32,299 nucleotides of DNA. Origin: Acidobacteriota bacterium (lineage in GTDB: Bacteria > Acidobacteriota > Terriglobia > Bryobacterales > Bryobacteraceae). Under the pieces are notes generated by a model. That model was not told the origin of the DNA, did no database searches, and worked only from the letters and a program-made list of their open reading frames with translations. A program made the translations under genes and the position numbers. Of this stretch, positions 1 to 7,251 are shown one piece after another (position 1 is the stretch's first letter; every line of letters starts with the position of its first letter). Location of the stretch: the NCBI GenBank assembly GCA_005808865.1, contig SYKU01000293.1, positions 1 to 32,299 of the forward strand, read 5' to 3'.

Positions 1-1
1 C

Positions 2-84
2 TCTGAACTGCGCGAGCGCGATTTCCGCACGCAGATGATCTTCCAGGACCCGTACAGTTCTCTCAATCCCCGTATGAACGCAGG
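2..84 (+). pseudogene. Truncated oligopeptide/dipeptide ABC transporter ATPase (OppF/DppF type)
   Basis: The frame starting at base 2 reads SELRERDFRTQMIFQDPY followed by SSLNPRM. This is the Q-loop region of OppF/DppF-family ATPases, whose usual form is MVFQDPYASLNPRMTVG. The upstream part (Walker A) lies outside the window. After about base 84 the similarity stops and the same DNA reads as an IS3-type transposase on the other strand. The frame ends at a TGA near 198 without signature or Walker B motifs. The gene is therefore truncated, probably by the IS or by a later deletion. In an intact system this subunit would power peptide import at the inner membrane. Family assignment is firm from the motif; whether the upstream part is intact cannot be seen. 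Confidence 0.75.
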
Positions 85-187
85 CGCCGATCTCGGTCTT
101 CTGACCAGCGCCGGACGAAATCCACGATCTGGTCCCGCGTGTCGTGCCGAACCCAGACCCCAATCAGAGTTCCCCAATCTCTTTTTC
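18..187. repeat. Direct repeat copy A: ABC ATPase/IS3 junction
   Basis: Bases 18-187 recur in the same orientation at 1715-1884, with about half a dozen mismatches counted by eye. The shared segment contains the end of the ABC ATPase Q-loop reading and the start of the antisense transposase fragment, so it is a duplicated chimeric junction rather than one element copied twice. Confidence 0.85.
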
Positions 188-343
188 TTTGCGTGACGTG
201 CACCGCCATCAGCTCGGCCGGGACCTCGTCCCTGGTCTGGATCTTCGACTCCAGGTAGGCGATCCGCTCGTGCTCGACGGAGTGGCTGGCTGGCCTCTTC
301 TGCTGGAAGGCAGACGCCCCGTTCTCGAAAAACTCCTTCCCGT
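85..343 (-). pseudogene. IS3-type transposase internal fragment (OrfA end to OrfB start)
   Basis: Read on the minus strand, the frame gives KEFFENGASAFQQ, then a coiled segment around HERIAYLESKIQTRDEVPAEL, then GVWVRHDTRDQIVDFVRRWSE. IS3-type transposases carry this order: the end of the helix-turn-helix OrfA, a leucine-rich coiled coil, then the start of the OrfB integrase part (usual text WVPHDTRDEIVDFVRRWSEKTEI). After RRWSE the frame reads DRDRR; restoring one base gives KTEIGAC, so there is a one-base deletion. Neither the DNA-binding N-terminus nor the DDE core is present. It abuts the ABC ATPase fragment and a repeat block starting near 341. Confidence 0.75.
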
Positions 344-693
344 CGGGCGGCGGCGCCGCCAACTCCCGCCGCGCTCACTGCTAGAATTCCAAGGTCTAAG
401 CGTGAGCCGGAAGGTGCTCCTCCGGCAAGAGTCGGGTAGACGCCCCCATCCGCACCCCCGTCCGCGCGCCACCCCCAGGTCGCGCTCTCGCGCAGTCCCT
501 CACGCGGAACTGGCGGCTTCGCGGCGTGCATCTCGAAACGCAGTCACGGGAGAGCTCGAAAATAAATTTCTGCGTCACCCGCCAGTTAACCCATTGATCC
601 AGTATGGGTTACCAGATAGGCCAACTCCGTATCCGGTAGTGGTGCCTCCAACTCGCGCCGCGCTCAGTGCTGGAATTCCAAGGTCTAAGCGTG
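341..693. repeat. Long intergenic repeat, left block
   Basis: This block matches 3823-4150 over most of its length. It contains two copies (about 341-402 and 630-693) of a roughly 60-bp unit with the core CTGGAATTCCAAGGTCTAAG. Between them is an AT-richer stretch with AAATAAATTTCTGCGTCAC and the palindrome AACCCA-ttgatccagta-TGGGTT. No convincing protein is encoded; the plus-strand ORF at 144-797 simply runs across the repeats. It may be a terminal or 5' untranslated part of the neighbouring IS3-type elements, or a separate REP/MITE-like family. The sequence does not decide between these. Confidence 0.75.
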
Positions 694-731
694 GGCTTCG
701 CGATTGCGTTCGGCTGTTCGGCGCCGAGGAA

Positions 732-1445
732 CTATTTCAGAAACTGCTGCCTCTTTGCGATACCGAGTGCCAGCAAGGCCCCACTCAGCATCACTAGCGT
801 TGCCGGTTCGGGGACTGGGTTGGGTACGGTGAGTTCGGCCGAGACCCCATAAATGGCGCCGGTGAGGGTAATGAATGGTGTCGATGACGCGGCCTGTGTG
901 TGAGATGTCCATACCCGGGCCGGGTGGGGTATGCCAATTCGTATGATCGAGTCCCCTAATGGTAGTAAGGTCGTGCCGTCATCGTGGGTCCCTGTCCAGA
1001 CCCGGTGATCGACCAAGACACCCCCGTTTTCATCAAAGACAGTATCGAAATGGGCGGTGCTGGCGCCGGCGTAGAGACCGTGGGGGGTAGCGGGACCAAC
1101 GCCGGTAGCGATCAATCTTCCTTGTGTGTTGAAGAATGAGGTGTGCTCATCGGAGATGCTTAGTCCAGTGTTTGTTAATGCGTTCACGGCTTGTGTAGAG
1201 GCTAGGGCCTTCCATGTCGTGCCGAGGGCATTCAGCGGTGATGCCGCTGCCACCTGCGATACAAAATCGTTGTAATCGTCGATGTTAGACGAGAACGCGT
1301 CGCGCAAAGCGCTGGTCACGTAGACGATTCGGTAGGTGTCGCCCGGATTCAGACTCGGCGGGACCAGGACAGGTAGGGCGAAGGAGACACCCGCTCGTCC
1401 GAAAAAGAGAACAGCCAATAGTCCAAGCGACATGATTCGATTCAT
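732..1445 (-). CDS. PEP-CTERM sorting-domain protein
   Basis: A secreted protein of 237 residues. I chose the internal ATG at 1445 because GGAG lies about 9 bases upstream and the result begins with a signal peptide (MNRIMSLGLLAVLFF, cleavage near FALPV). The middle has an NPGDTYRIVYVTS start and a VWTGTHDDGTTLLPLGD segment, typical of a recurrent PEP-CTERM protein family of unknown role. The C-terminus is a PEP-CTERM tail: VPEPATLVMLSGALLALG (motif plus membrane helix), then the basic end KRQQFLK. By family knowledge, exosortase/archaeosortase-like enzymes cleave this tail and the proteins are exported with exopolysaccharide. No exosortase is in the window. The gene appears intact although it sits between decayed IS pieces and direct repeats. 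Confidence 0.88.
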   Translation of the reverse strand: MNRIMSLGLLAVLFFGRAGVSFALPVLVPPSLNPGDTYRIVYVTSALRDAFSSNIDDYNDFVSQVAAASPLNALGTTWKALASTQAVNALTNTGLSISDEHTSFFNTQGRLIATGVGPATPHGLYAGASTAHFDTVFDENGGVLVDHRVWTGTHDDGTTLLPLGDSIIRIGIPHPARVWTSHTQAASSTPFITLTGAIYGVSAELTVPNPVPEPATLVMLSGALLALGIAKRQQFLK

Positions 1446-1478
1446 TTGCGCTTTCTCCAGATGCCGACAGGATGTGCG

Positions 1479-1508
1479 TTTGTAGTGCGCCAAAGGCCAG
1501 CGAATCAA
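1479..1508 (-). promoter_or_regulatory. Possible sigma70-type promoter of the PEP-CTERM gene
   Basis: On the minus strand TTGATT is followed by an 18-base spacer and TACAAA, about 35 bases upstream of the chosen ATG. The match is moderate and rests on inspection only. Confidence 0.3.
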
Positions 1509-1714
1509 GCATACCACGGGAGTATAAGGGGCGGGCCATCTATTCGTGGGAAGACAAGAAGACTGGTACTAGAACCTTCGGTTTAGGGTCGCCCGACATC
1601 CGGCGTGGCGAAACATTGTGTCTGGGGGGATGAATCGGGGGCCGAAAATCGACGCTTTGAGCGCGTCCTGGCCGGCCCGTTGAAACCCCACCGTTGGAGA
1701 GATCCTGCGCCGGG

Positions 1715-1884
1715 GCGATTTCCGCACGCAGATGATCTTCCCGGACCCGTACAGTTCTCTCAATCCCCGTATGACCGCAGGCGTCGATCTCGGTCTTCTG
1801 ACCAGCGCCGGACGAAATCCACGATCTGGTCCCACGTGTCGTGCCGAACCCAGACCCCAATCAGGGTTCCCCAATCTCTTTTTT
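1715..1884. repeat. Direct repeat copy B: ABC ATPase/IS3 junction
   Basis: Second copy of the junction at 18-187. Plus strand: NPTVGEILRRGDFRTQMIFP, then DPYSSLNPRMTAGV. This keeps slightly more upstream ABC sequence (GEIL resembles the end of the strand after Walker A) but has lost the Gln of FQDP. Minus strand: DWGTLIGVWVRHDTWDQIVDF, the IS3 OrfB start. Both readings are broken, so this copy is non-functional. Confidence 0.85.
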
Positions 1885-1920
1885 CGCCTCGTCCGGGGAA
1901 TCTGCGGGTAACTGGCGCGG

Positions 1921-2335
1921 TCAGCGCTGAACCTGCTTCAGGAACCGGTGGAGTTTGCGGCAGGTGGAGTCGAACGATCGTTGTTCGTCCTCGGAGCCGT
2001 TGTGAATCAGCGGTCCGCCGTCTTCGTGGATGACTTTGCTCAGCAGTTTCTCCGAAGCCAGCTTCCTCAGTGATGGGTCTTCGTGTAGATCGCGGATGAC
2101 TTCGCCGCCCAGTAGCCAAGGTTGTCCACGTGCCGGCGAATGGTCTTTGGGGAAAGACCAGAACCGGCCAAGTGCTCGATGAAGGGTCGCAGGCAGACCA
2201 CCAATGCTCCCCAGGCGGCAGGTCTTGGTCCAATCCCATCCAGGATTGCGGCCAGCGGTGCGCTATCTGCCCAGACCCTGGTCTCCGCAAGACGATCAAC
2301 GGCTGCAGCAGGAGCTACGCCGTACAGACGACCTG
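1921..2335 (-). pseudogene. Conserved hypothetical protein fragment next to an integrase, frameshifted
   Basis: The minus strand reads APLAAILDGIGPRPAAWG, then FIEHLAGSGLSPKTIRRHVD. One base appears lost after VDNL; in the next frame it continues LLGGEVIRDLHEDPSLRK, then IHEDGGPLIHNGSEDEQRSF, and ends DSTCRKLHRFLKQVQR at a stop at 1921-1923. The consistent protein-like text across the frameshift argues for a real former gene. I believe such small proteins occur beside recombinases in Acidobacteria and Planctomycetes, but this is recollection, not a search. The function is unknown. Its 5' part overlaps the opposite-strand recombinase pseudogene. Confidence 0.5.
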
Positions 2336-3067
2336 CCGGCCGATGCCCTCTTGCTCACCCGCGCCACCGGAATGCGCATCGGCGAATGTATCCGTCTGCC
2401 GCTGGACTGTCTGCGCCAGAGCACGGACCCCACCAATGGGCACTGCATGTTCCCCTCGGCAAACTCCACACTGAACGGCTGGTCCCCGACGATGCCGACA
2501 CGCGGCGCCTAGTGGATCGTATGCTCGCGCTGCGCCCCCTGGCTCCACCCGCCCGCTTGGCCAAATCCGAAGGTTTCCTGCTACCCCGCCTGGGTGGTCC
2601 TTATGCCTTGTACAGGACGCTTTCTGCGGCCTTACTTAGCGGCCGCCGCCCAACGAGCCCGCTGCTCTGGTCCGGCCACACCGCACCGGCTACGCCACAC
2701 TTTCGCTGCCGGGATGCTCCGCCTCGGCGTCAGCCTTCCGGCTCTCATGCAACTGCTGGGGCACAAAGACATCCGCATGACGCTGCGTTATGTGCAGGTC
2801 ACCCAACAGGACTTGCAACGGGAGTTCCACCGGGCCCGCCAGAATACGCCGCAGCCATAGCATCTTCCGGTGCCTGCGGTCCCGCCTCCCACCGCCCATT
2901 CCGACCTTCCCGGAATCCGCCAGGCACCGGCCGCCACACGCCACCTCCTGGAGATGTACCGCCGTCAGTTCAGCGAGGAGAAGATCCGCCGCAAGTTGCA
3001 ACGCCTCGGCCGCCGTCTCCTCGACGTCGCTTCTGCACTTGATCAGATCGCCACACCCGAAAAATGA
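2204..3067 (+). pseudogene. Tyrosine recombinase/integrase, multiply frameshifted
   Basis: The catalytic domain can be followed through several frames. The first frame gives LLTRATGMRIGECIRLPLDC (first catalytic Arg). After a shift near 2420-2440 the next gives HVPLGKLHTERLVPDDADTR and SEGFLLPRLGGPYALYRT. After a shift near 2640 the next gives TPHRLRHTFAAGMLRLGV (His-x-x-Arg), LLGHKDIRMTLRY (second His, then the nucleophile-region Tyr). An in-frame TAG at 2858 separates a tail (HLLEMYRRQFSEEKIRRKL) that ends at 3067. All usual catalytic positions of phage-integrase-type recombinases are recognisable, but at least two frameshifts and a stop make it inactive. The N-terminal DNA-binding domain is missing or unrecognisable. 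It probably marks a lost integrative element. Confidence 0.8.
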
Positions 3068-3099
3068 GGAAACATTGGCCGGTCAAGTTGTAATTATTT

Positions 3100-3464
3100 T
3101 CAGGTGCTCAACGGCCGCCAAGCGGGCGGGGCTGAGGCGTCGGGGTTGCCGGCGGCCAGCAGTAACTGCGCCTGATGCGCCCGCGGCTTCCGGGCCGCTT
3201 CCGGGCCCGTGGGCCACCATCGGAAACGCCCCTTGGATAAGCGGTTGGTCGCCAGCCGGAACCCTTGGCCGTCGTACTGCAAAACTCTGATGGCCGTTCC
3301 GCGCCGGGTCCGAAAAATGAACAGGTAGCCGGAAAAGGATCGGCGTCTAACTTCTCCCGGCATAGCTGGGCGATGGCGTCAATGCCCTTTCTTCCGTCGA
3401 TCGCCTCGATCGCTACCAGAATTCGGAATTGCGGCGCAATCTGAATCAAGATGCCACGTCCCAC
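3100..3464 (-). pseudogene. tnpB: IS66 family TnpB (Orf2), frameshifted
   Basis: The minus strand begins ILIQIAPQFRILVAIEAIDG RKGI, followed by LCREKLDADPF, which matches the IS66 Orf2 start (RILVAIEPVDFRKGID). The reading then changes frame near 3325 and continues SGYLFIFRTRRGTAIRVLQY, DGQGFRLATNRLSKGRFRWW, and ends in an Ala-rich tail at 3100. TnpB is a small accessory protein needed for IS66 transposition; TnpA and TnpC are not nearby. With one frameshift and no partners it is a relic. The 5' end is fused in frame to a TonB receptor scrap. Confidence 0.75.
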
Positions 3465-3520
3465 AGGGTGATTCAGCAGATTGAACGCCTCAGCGCGGAC
3501 CTCGACGCTATGACGCTCAA
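3462..3520 (-). pseudogene. TonB-dependent receptor C-terminal scrap
   Basis: About 20 residues on the minus strand, VERHSVEVRAEAFNLLNHP, match the conserved last strands of acidobacterial Oar-like TonB receptors (the intact receptor here has FQVRGDAINLMNRSQMN at the same place). The frame then runs directly into the IS66 TnpB fragment, and upstream lies an IS3-type OrfA fragment. This suggests an old receptor gene into which IS elements inserted. The match is short but distinctive. Confidence 0.55.
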
Positions 3521-3686
3521 CTATAACGGAGTGGTGGGCTGGCCGTTCTGCTGGAAGGCAGACGCCCCGTTCTCGAAAAATTCTTTCTGCCAGCGATATA
3601 AGGCCGTGGGTTGGAGTCCCAGCTTATCGCAGAGCTTCGAGATCGGCTTTCTCTTCCGGCGTGTAGTGCTTTCGTTGCTTCTTCAT
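3521..3686 (-). pseudogene. IS3-type transposase OrfA N-terminal fragment
   Basis: On the minus strand an ATG at 3686 follows GGAGAGAGCGC and reads MKKQRKHYTPEEKADLEALR, a typical IS3 OrfA start. A small deletion and shift then leads to LCDKLGLQPTALYRWQKEFF, ENGASAFQQ, ending NGQPTTPL at a stop at 3521-3523. KEFFENGASAFQQ is shared with the fragment at 85-343, so both come from the same or closely related IS. Here the DNA-binding half is kept; there the coiled coil and OrfB start are kept. Confidence 0.75.
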
Positions 3687-3756
3687 GCGCTCTCTCCATC
3701 TCCATTTCCAGATTAACCGGAACGCGCGGCCGCAAGACGGAGTCACGAGACCTCAA

Positions 3757-4150
3757 AATTAAGTTTCTGCATTACCCCTAGATAACCCGTTGACAATAAA
3801 AACGTTACGGGATAAGACAACTCCCGTCGGGCGGCGGTGCCTCCAACTCGCGCCGCGCTCACTGCTGGAATTCCAAGGTCTAAGCGCGAACCGGAAGGCG
3901 CTCCTCCGCAAGAGGGTGGACGCCCTCGTCCGAGCGCCACCCCCAGGTCGCGCTCTTGCGCTGCCCCTCACGCGGAACCGGCGCCTCCGCCGCGTGCATC
4001 TCGAAACGCAGTCACGGGAGAACTCAAAAATAAATTTCTGCGTCACCCCCCAGTTAACCCATTGATCCAGTATGGGTTACGAGACAGACAAACTCCGCAT
4101 CCGGCGGCGGCGCCTCCAACTCGCCCCGCGCTCATTGCTAGAATTCTAAT
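3757..4150. repeat. Long intergenic repeat, right block
   Basis: Bases 3823-4150 match the left block at 341-693. This block carries two more copies of the unit around CTGGAATTCCAAGGTCTAAG (about 3824-3888 and 4090-4150). There is also a diverged extra copy of the AT-rich part at 3757-3822, with the palindrome ACCCGT...ACGGG instead of AACCCA...TGGGTT. The last unit ends in GAATTCTAATGACC, only a few bases before the HNH gene. The region holds no recognisable protein gene. Confidence 0.75.
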
Positions 4151-4156
4151 GACCGT

Positions 4157-4627
4157 ATGTCCACTGCGCGCACGATGAAAGGCGGTTTCGCCGACCGCAA
4201 AGAATTGCCGAAAGGCCCCTCCGGACGGAGCCTGTGCCGCTGGTGCAGCCTCGAAGTTCCTGTGGGCAGATTCACCTTCTGCTCCGATTGGTGCGTCGAA
4301 GAGTGGCGGCTGCGCACGAACCCCGGGTACCTTCGGGAGCGGGTGTTCGAACGCGACCGCGGCGTGTGTGCCTCGTGCGGAACCGACACCTCCGCCGAGT
4401 GGAACCACATCAGAAAACAGCGCGGTCCCGCGCGCCGCGTGGCTCTCGCGAAGTGGGGCCTGAAGGGCATGTCGCGCCGTAGCCTCTGGGACGCCGACCA
4501 CATCCTGCCCGTGAGCGAAGGTGGCGGCGAATGCGACTTGTCGAACCTCCGCACGCTATGCCTCCGCTGTCATCGCGAGGCCACGGCCGCACTTCGCAGG
4601 CGTATTTCGAGTACAATCTCTCCATGA
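4157..4627 (+). CDS. HNH endonuclease, stand-alone, ZRANB3-HNH-like
   Basis: A 156-residue protein, likely a metal-dependent DNA-nicking or cleaving enzyme. An N-terminal zinc site is suggested by CRWC at about residues 27-30 and CSDWC at about 43-47. This is followed by RERVFERDRGVCASCG, a Cys-x2-Cys. The HNH core is WDADHILPVSEGGGECDLSN, followed by LRTLCLRCHREAT with the second Cys pair. The layout (FCS..C, VF.RDRGVC..CG, WDADHI.PV.EGGG) resembles the HNH domain of the ZRANB3 annealing helicase and bacterial stand-alone relatives, from family knowledge. The ATG at 4157 has no clear ribosome site; 4175 is an alternative start. The stop overlaps the next start as ATGA, suggesting coupled translation. 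The role beside exported enzymes is unclear. Confidence 0.8.
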   Translation: MSTARTMKGGFADRKELPKGPSGRSLCRWCSLEVPVGRFTFCSDWCVEEWRLRTNPGYLRERVFERDRGVCASCGTDTSAEWNHIRKQRGPARRVALAKWGLKGMSRRSLWDADHILPVSEGGGECDLSNLRTLCLRCHREATAALRRRISSTISP

Positions 4628-5880
4628 ACCGATCCAGACGCGACTTTTTCCGGCAGGCTTCCGCGATCACCGCATTGCCTGCCACCTGGAGCGCTTTCAG
4701 CGCTTCGATGCAGGCTGCCGCCGCCGCGACGCGGAGCGAAGACTACTGGCTCATGGTCAAGCGGCAATTCCCGCTCGACCCCAGCCTTATCTACATGAAC
4801 GCCGCGAACGTTTGTCCGGCGTCGCGTCCCGTGATGGACCGTCACCTGGAATTTCTTCAGGACTTCCATCGCAACCCGTCCTTTCAGAACCGCGACAAGT
4901 ACGTGCCCCTGCGCGAAACCCTGCGTGGAAAAATCGCCGCCATGTTCCGTGTATCGGCCGAAGAAATTGCGATCACGCGAAACACCAGCGAAGGCAGCAA
5001 TCTGATCGTGCGCGGAATTGACCTGAAGGCCGGCGACGAAATCGTCATCACCGACCACAACCATCCGTCGAATAACGACTCCTGGAAAGTGCGGGCGAAG
5101 CGCGAGGGGTTGGTCGTGAAGTCCGTTCCGGTTCCGGTTCCCGCGAAGAGCGCGGACGATTTGCTGGCCGGAATCGATCGGGCGATTACCGCGCGCACAC
5201 GCGTCATCGCCGTGACACACCTGACGAGCACCACCGGTATCCTCTATCCCGCGCGGCAAATCGCCGAGTTGGCCAGAAAGCGCGGAATCTTCATGCATCT
5301 CGACGGCGCGCAGAGCTTCGGGCTGCTCGACGTGAACCTCAAGGAAATCGGCTGCGACTCCTACTCGACCAGCGCGCATAAATGGGGCATGGGGCCGCTC
5401 GAGGCCGGCATTCTCTACGTGCGCGAGGAGCGAATCCCGCAGGTTTGGCCGGCTGTCGTTACCGCCGGTTGGGCCGACAATTTGAAGGGCGCGCGAAAGT
5501 TCGAAGTCTTCGGACAGCGCGACGATCCGCGCGTCGTAGCCCTCGAAGCGGCCGTCGATTTCCTGAACCTCGTGGGGATGCCGGATGTCGAGAAGCGCGT
5601 CCGCGATCTCACCACGCACGCAAAGAAGGGTCTGAAGAATCTCAGCGGCGTGGAATTGAAGACCAACCTTGAAGCCGGGCTCTCGGGCGGCGTGATCAAG
5701 TTCAAGTTCAGGAACGTGCCCACGAAGCGTGCGTACGACACCCTGTGGGAGAAGCATCGCATGGCGATCGCAAAAACGGATTCGGGCGACTCCGAAGGCC
5801 TGCGCTGGTCTCCTCACGTCTACAACTCGATGGAAGAAATCGACAGGGCCGTGGCCGCCGTGAAAGGGCTGGCGGGCTGA
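4624..5880 (+). CDS. Exported class V aminotransferase-like PLP enzyme (isopenicillin N epimerase-like)
   Basis: A 418-residue fold-type I PLP enzyme of the class V aminotransferase/cysteine desulfurase superfamily. I chose the ATG at 4624 because it gives the twin-arginine-like leader NRSRRDFFRQASAITALPA and overlaps the HNH stop; the longer ORF start at 4531 lies inside that gene. Visible motifs are NTSEGSNLIVRGIDL (cofactor phosphate region), THLTSTTGILYPA, HLDGAQSFG (Asp contacting the pyridine nitrogen) and STSAHKWGMGPLEAG (Schiff-base Lys). No Cys-containing desulfurase loop stands out, so epimerase, lyase or aminotransferase activity on an amino acid is more likely. The substrate is unknown. 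The leader suggests action in the periplasm. The sulfatase follows after three bases, so co-transcription is likely. Confidence 0.85.
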   Translation: MNRSRRDFFRQASAITALPATWSAFSASMQAAAAATRSEDYWLMVKRQFPLDPSLIYMNAANVCPASRPVMDRHLEFLQDFHRNPSFQNRDKYVPLRETLRGKIAAMFRVSAEEIAITRNTSEGSNLIVRGIDLKAGDEIVITDHNHPSNNDSWKVRAKREGLVVKSVPVPVPAKSADDLLAGIDRAITARTRVIAVTHLTSTTGILYPARQIAELARKRGIFMHLDGAQSFGLLDVNLKEIGCDSYSTSAHKWGMGPLEAGILYVREERIPQVWPAVVTAGWADNLKGARKFEVFGQRDDPRVVALEAAVDFLNLVGMPDVEKRVRDLTTHAKKGLKNLSGVELKTNLEAGLSGGVIKFKFRNVPTKRAYDTLWEKHRMAIAKTDSGDSEGLRWSPHVYNSMEEIDRAVAAVKGLAG

Positions 5881-5883
5881 CGG

Positions 5884-7251
5884 ATGGAGCGGCGCAAGTT
5901 CCTCCAGACGCTGAGCGGGCTTGGGGCGGCATCCGCGTTGCTCAGCGGGGCGGATGCCGGTCGGCCGAACATTGTATTTATTCTGACCGACGATCAGCGT
6001 TGGGATGAGATGAGCATCGCGGGCCATCCGTTCCTTAAGACTCCAAATATGGACCGCGTGGGGCGCGAAGGCGTTCTATTCAAGAACTGTTTCGTCTCCA
6101 TTCCTCTCTGCTCGCCCAGCCGCGCCAGCTTCCTGACCGGAAAGTACGCGCACTCCCACAAGATCTTCGACAACACCAACCGGAGCGAACGGAGCTACGA
6201 GTTGATCACGTATCCGCTGCTCATGCAGCGGGCCGGCTACGAAACCGCTTACGTCGGAAAGTGGCACATGGGGAACGACGATTCGCCGCGCCCCGGCTTC
6301 AACCGTTGGGTGAGCTTCCGGGGGCAGGGGCAATATATCGACCCGCTTCTTAACATCGATGGGAAGCAGGTGAAGAACGAAGGCTACATGACCGACCTGC
6401 TGAACGGTCACGCCGTCGATTTCCTAAAGCAGAAACACGAAAAGCCATTCTTGTTGTATGTCGCGCATAAGGCCGTGCATGGTCCGTTCACGCCCGCGGA
6501 GCGGCACAAGAACCTTTATTCGGATCAGCCGATTGCGCGGGCGCCGAACGCGAAGGACACGCTGGAAGGCAAACCCAATCTTCAGAGGAAGATCGAGAAA
6601 GCGCCTCAGCTGGGCCCGGGCACAGGGCCGGGCGACGAGCTCATCCGCAATCAGATGCGGGCGCTCATGGCGGTCGATGACGGCGTGGGAAGTATTCTGA
6701 AGACGCTCGAACAGACCGGACAACTCGATAATACTTTCTTCATCTTCACGAGCGACAACGGATACTTCTGGGGCGAGCATGGCCTGGGCGACAAACGCGC
6801 CGCTTACGAAGAGTCCATCCGCATCCCCCTGCTGATTCGCTATCCGAAACTGGTCAAGGCGGGCTCGGTGCGGGAGCAGATGGCGCTCAACATCGACATC
6901 GCTCCGACCGTGCTTCAGCTTGCCGGGTTGCCCGTGCCGCGCGACATGCACGGGCGTTCGCTGCTGCCCGTCCTGCGCTCGGAAAGAGCCCGCTTGCGGA
7001 CTTCATTCCTGACCGAGTACTACCTGGAGCAGCAGGTTCCGCGTTTCCCCACATGGCAGGCGGTTCGCACGGAGCAGTGGAAGTACATTCACTACATCGA
7101 TCCGCCCGGCGCGCCGGATAGTCTGGATGAGTTGTACGACTTCAAGGCCGATCCTTACGAGATGAAGAACCTGATCGGTGACCCAAAGCTCGCTGCAACG
7201 CTGGCGCGCATGAAGCGGGAGCTTCGAAAGCTGCTGCGCGCAACTCCGTGA
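5884..7251 (+). CDS. Exported type I (Cys-type) sulfatase
   Basis: A 455-residue arylsulfatase-superfamily hydrolase that removes sulfate esters, probably from a polysaccharide. The N-terminus MERRKFLQTLSGLGAASALL looks like a Tat or Sec export signal. RPNIVFILTDDQ gives the metal-binding aspartates. PLCSPSRASFLTGKYAHSH holds the C-x-P-S-R signature; Cys76 should be oxidised to formylglycine. VGKWHMG and TSDNGYFWGEHGLGDK supply further active-site Lys, Asp-Asn and His/Lys. The C-terminal YDFKADPYEMKNL segment is the usual end of secreted sulfatases. It is followed, with a 4-base GTGA overlap, by a formylglycine-generating enzyme, which fits a Cys-type sulfatase. The exact substrate cannot be read from the sequence. 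Confidence 0.93.
   Translation: MERRKFLQTLSGLGAASALLSGADAGRPNIVFILTDDQRWDEMSIAGHPFLKTPNMDRVGREGVLFKNCFVSIPLCSPSRASFLTGKYAHSHKIFDNTNRSERSYELITYPLLMQRAGYETAYVGKWHMGNDDSPRPGFNRWVSFRGQGQYIDPLLNIDGKQVKNEGYMTDLLNGHAVDFLKQKHEKPFLLYVAHKAVHGPFTPAERHKNLYSDQPIARAPNAKDTLEGKPNLQRKIEKAPQLGPGTGPGDELIRNQMRALMAVDDGVGSILKTLEQTGQLDNTFFIFTSDNGYFWGEHGLGDKRAAYEESIRIPLLIRYPKLVKAGSVREQMALNIDIAPTVLQLAGLPVPRDMHGRSLLPVLRSERARLRTSFLTEYYLEQQVPRFPTWQAVRTEQWKYIHYIDPPGAPDSLDELYDFKADPYEMKNLIGDPKLAATLARMKRELRKLLRATP

Noticed and set aside
144-797. 217-residue plus-strand ORF in the left repeat block
   Set aside because: It runs through the antisense transposase fragment, the repeats and the end of the PEP-CTERM gene, with no protein features.
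341-4150. Possible CRISPR array in the repeats
   Set aside because: The repeat units are about 60 bp, only four, in two distant pairs and without regular spacers or cas genes.
4570-6027. 485-residue minus-strand ORF
   Set aside because: It is antisense to the PLP enzyme, whose motifs and leader are clear. The minus text is Arg/His-rich without family features, as expected for a high-G+C shadow.
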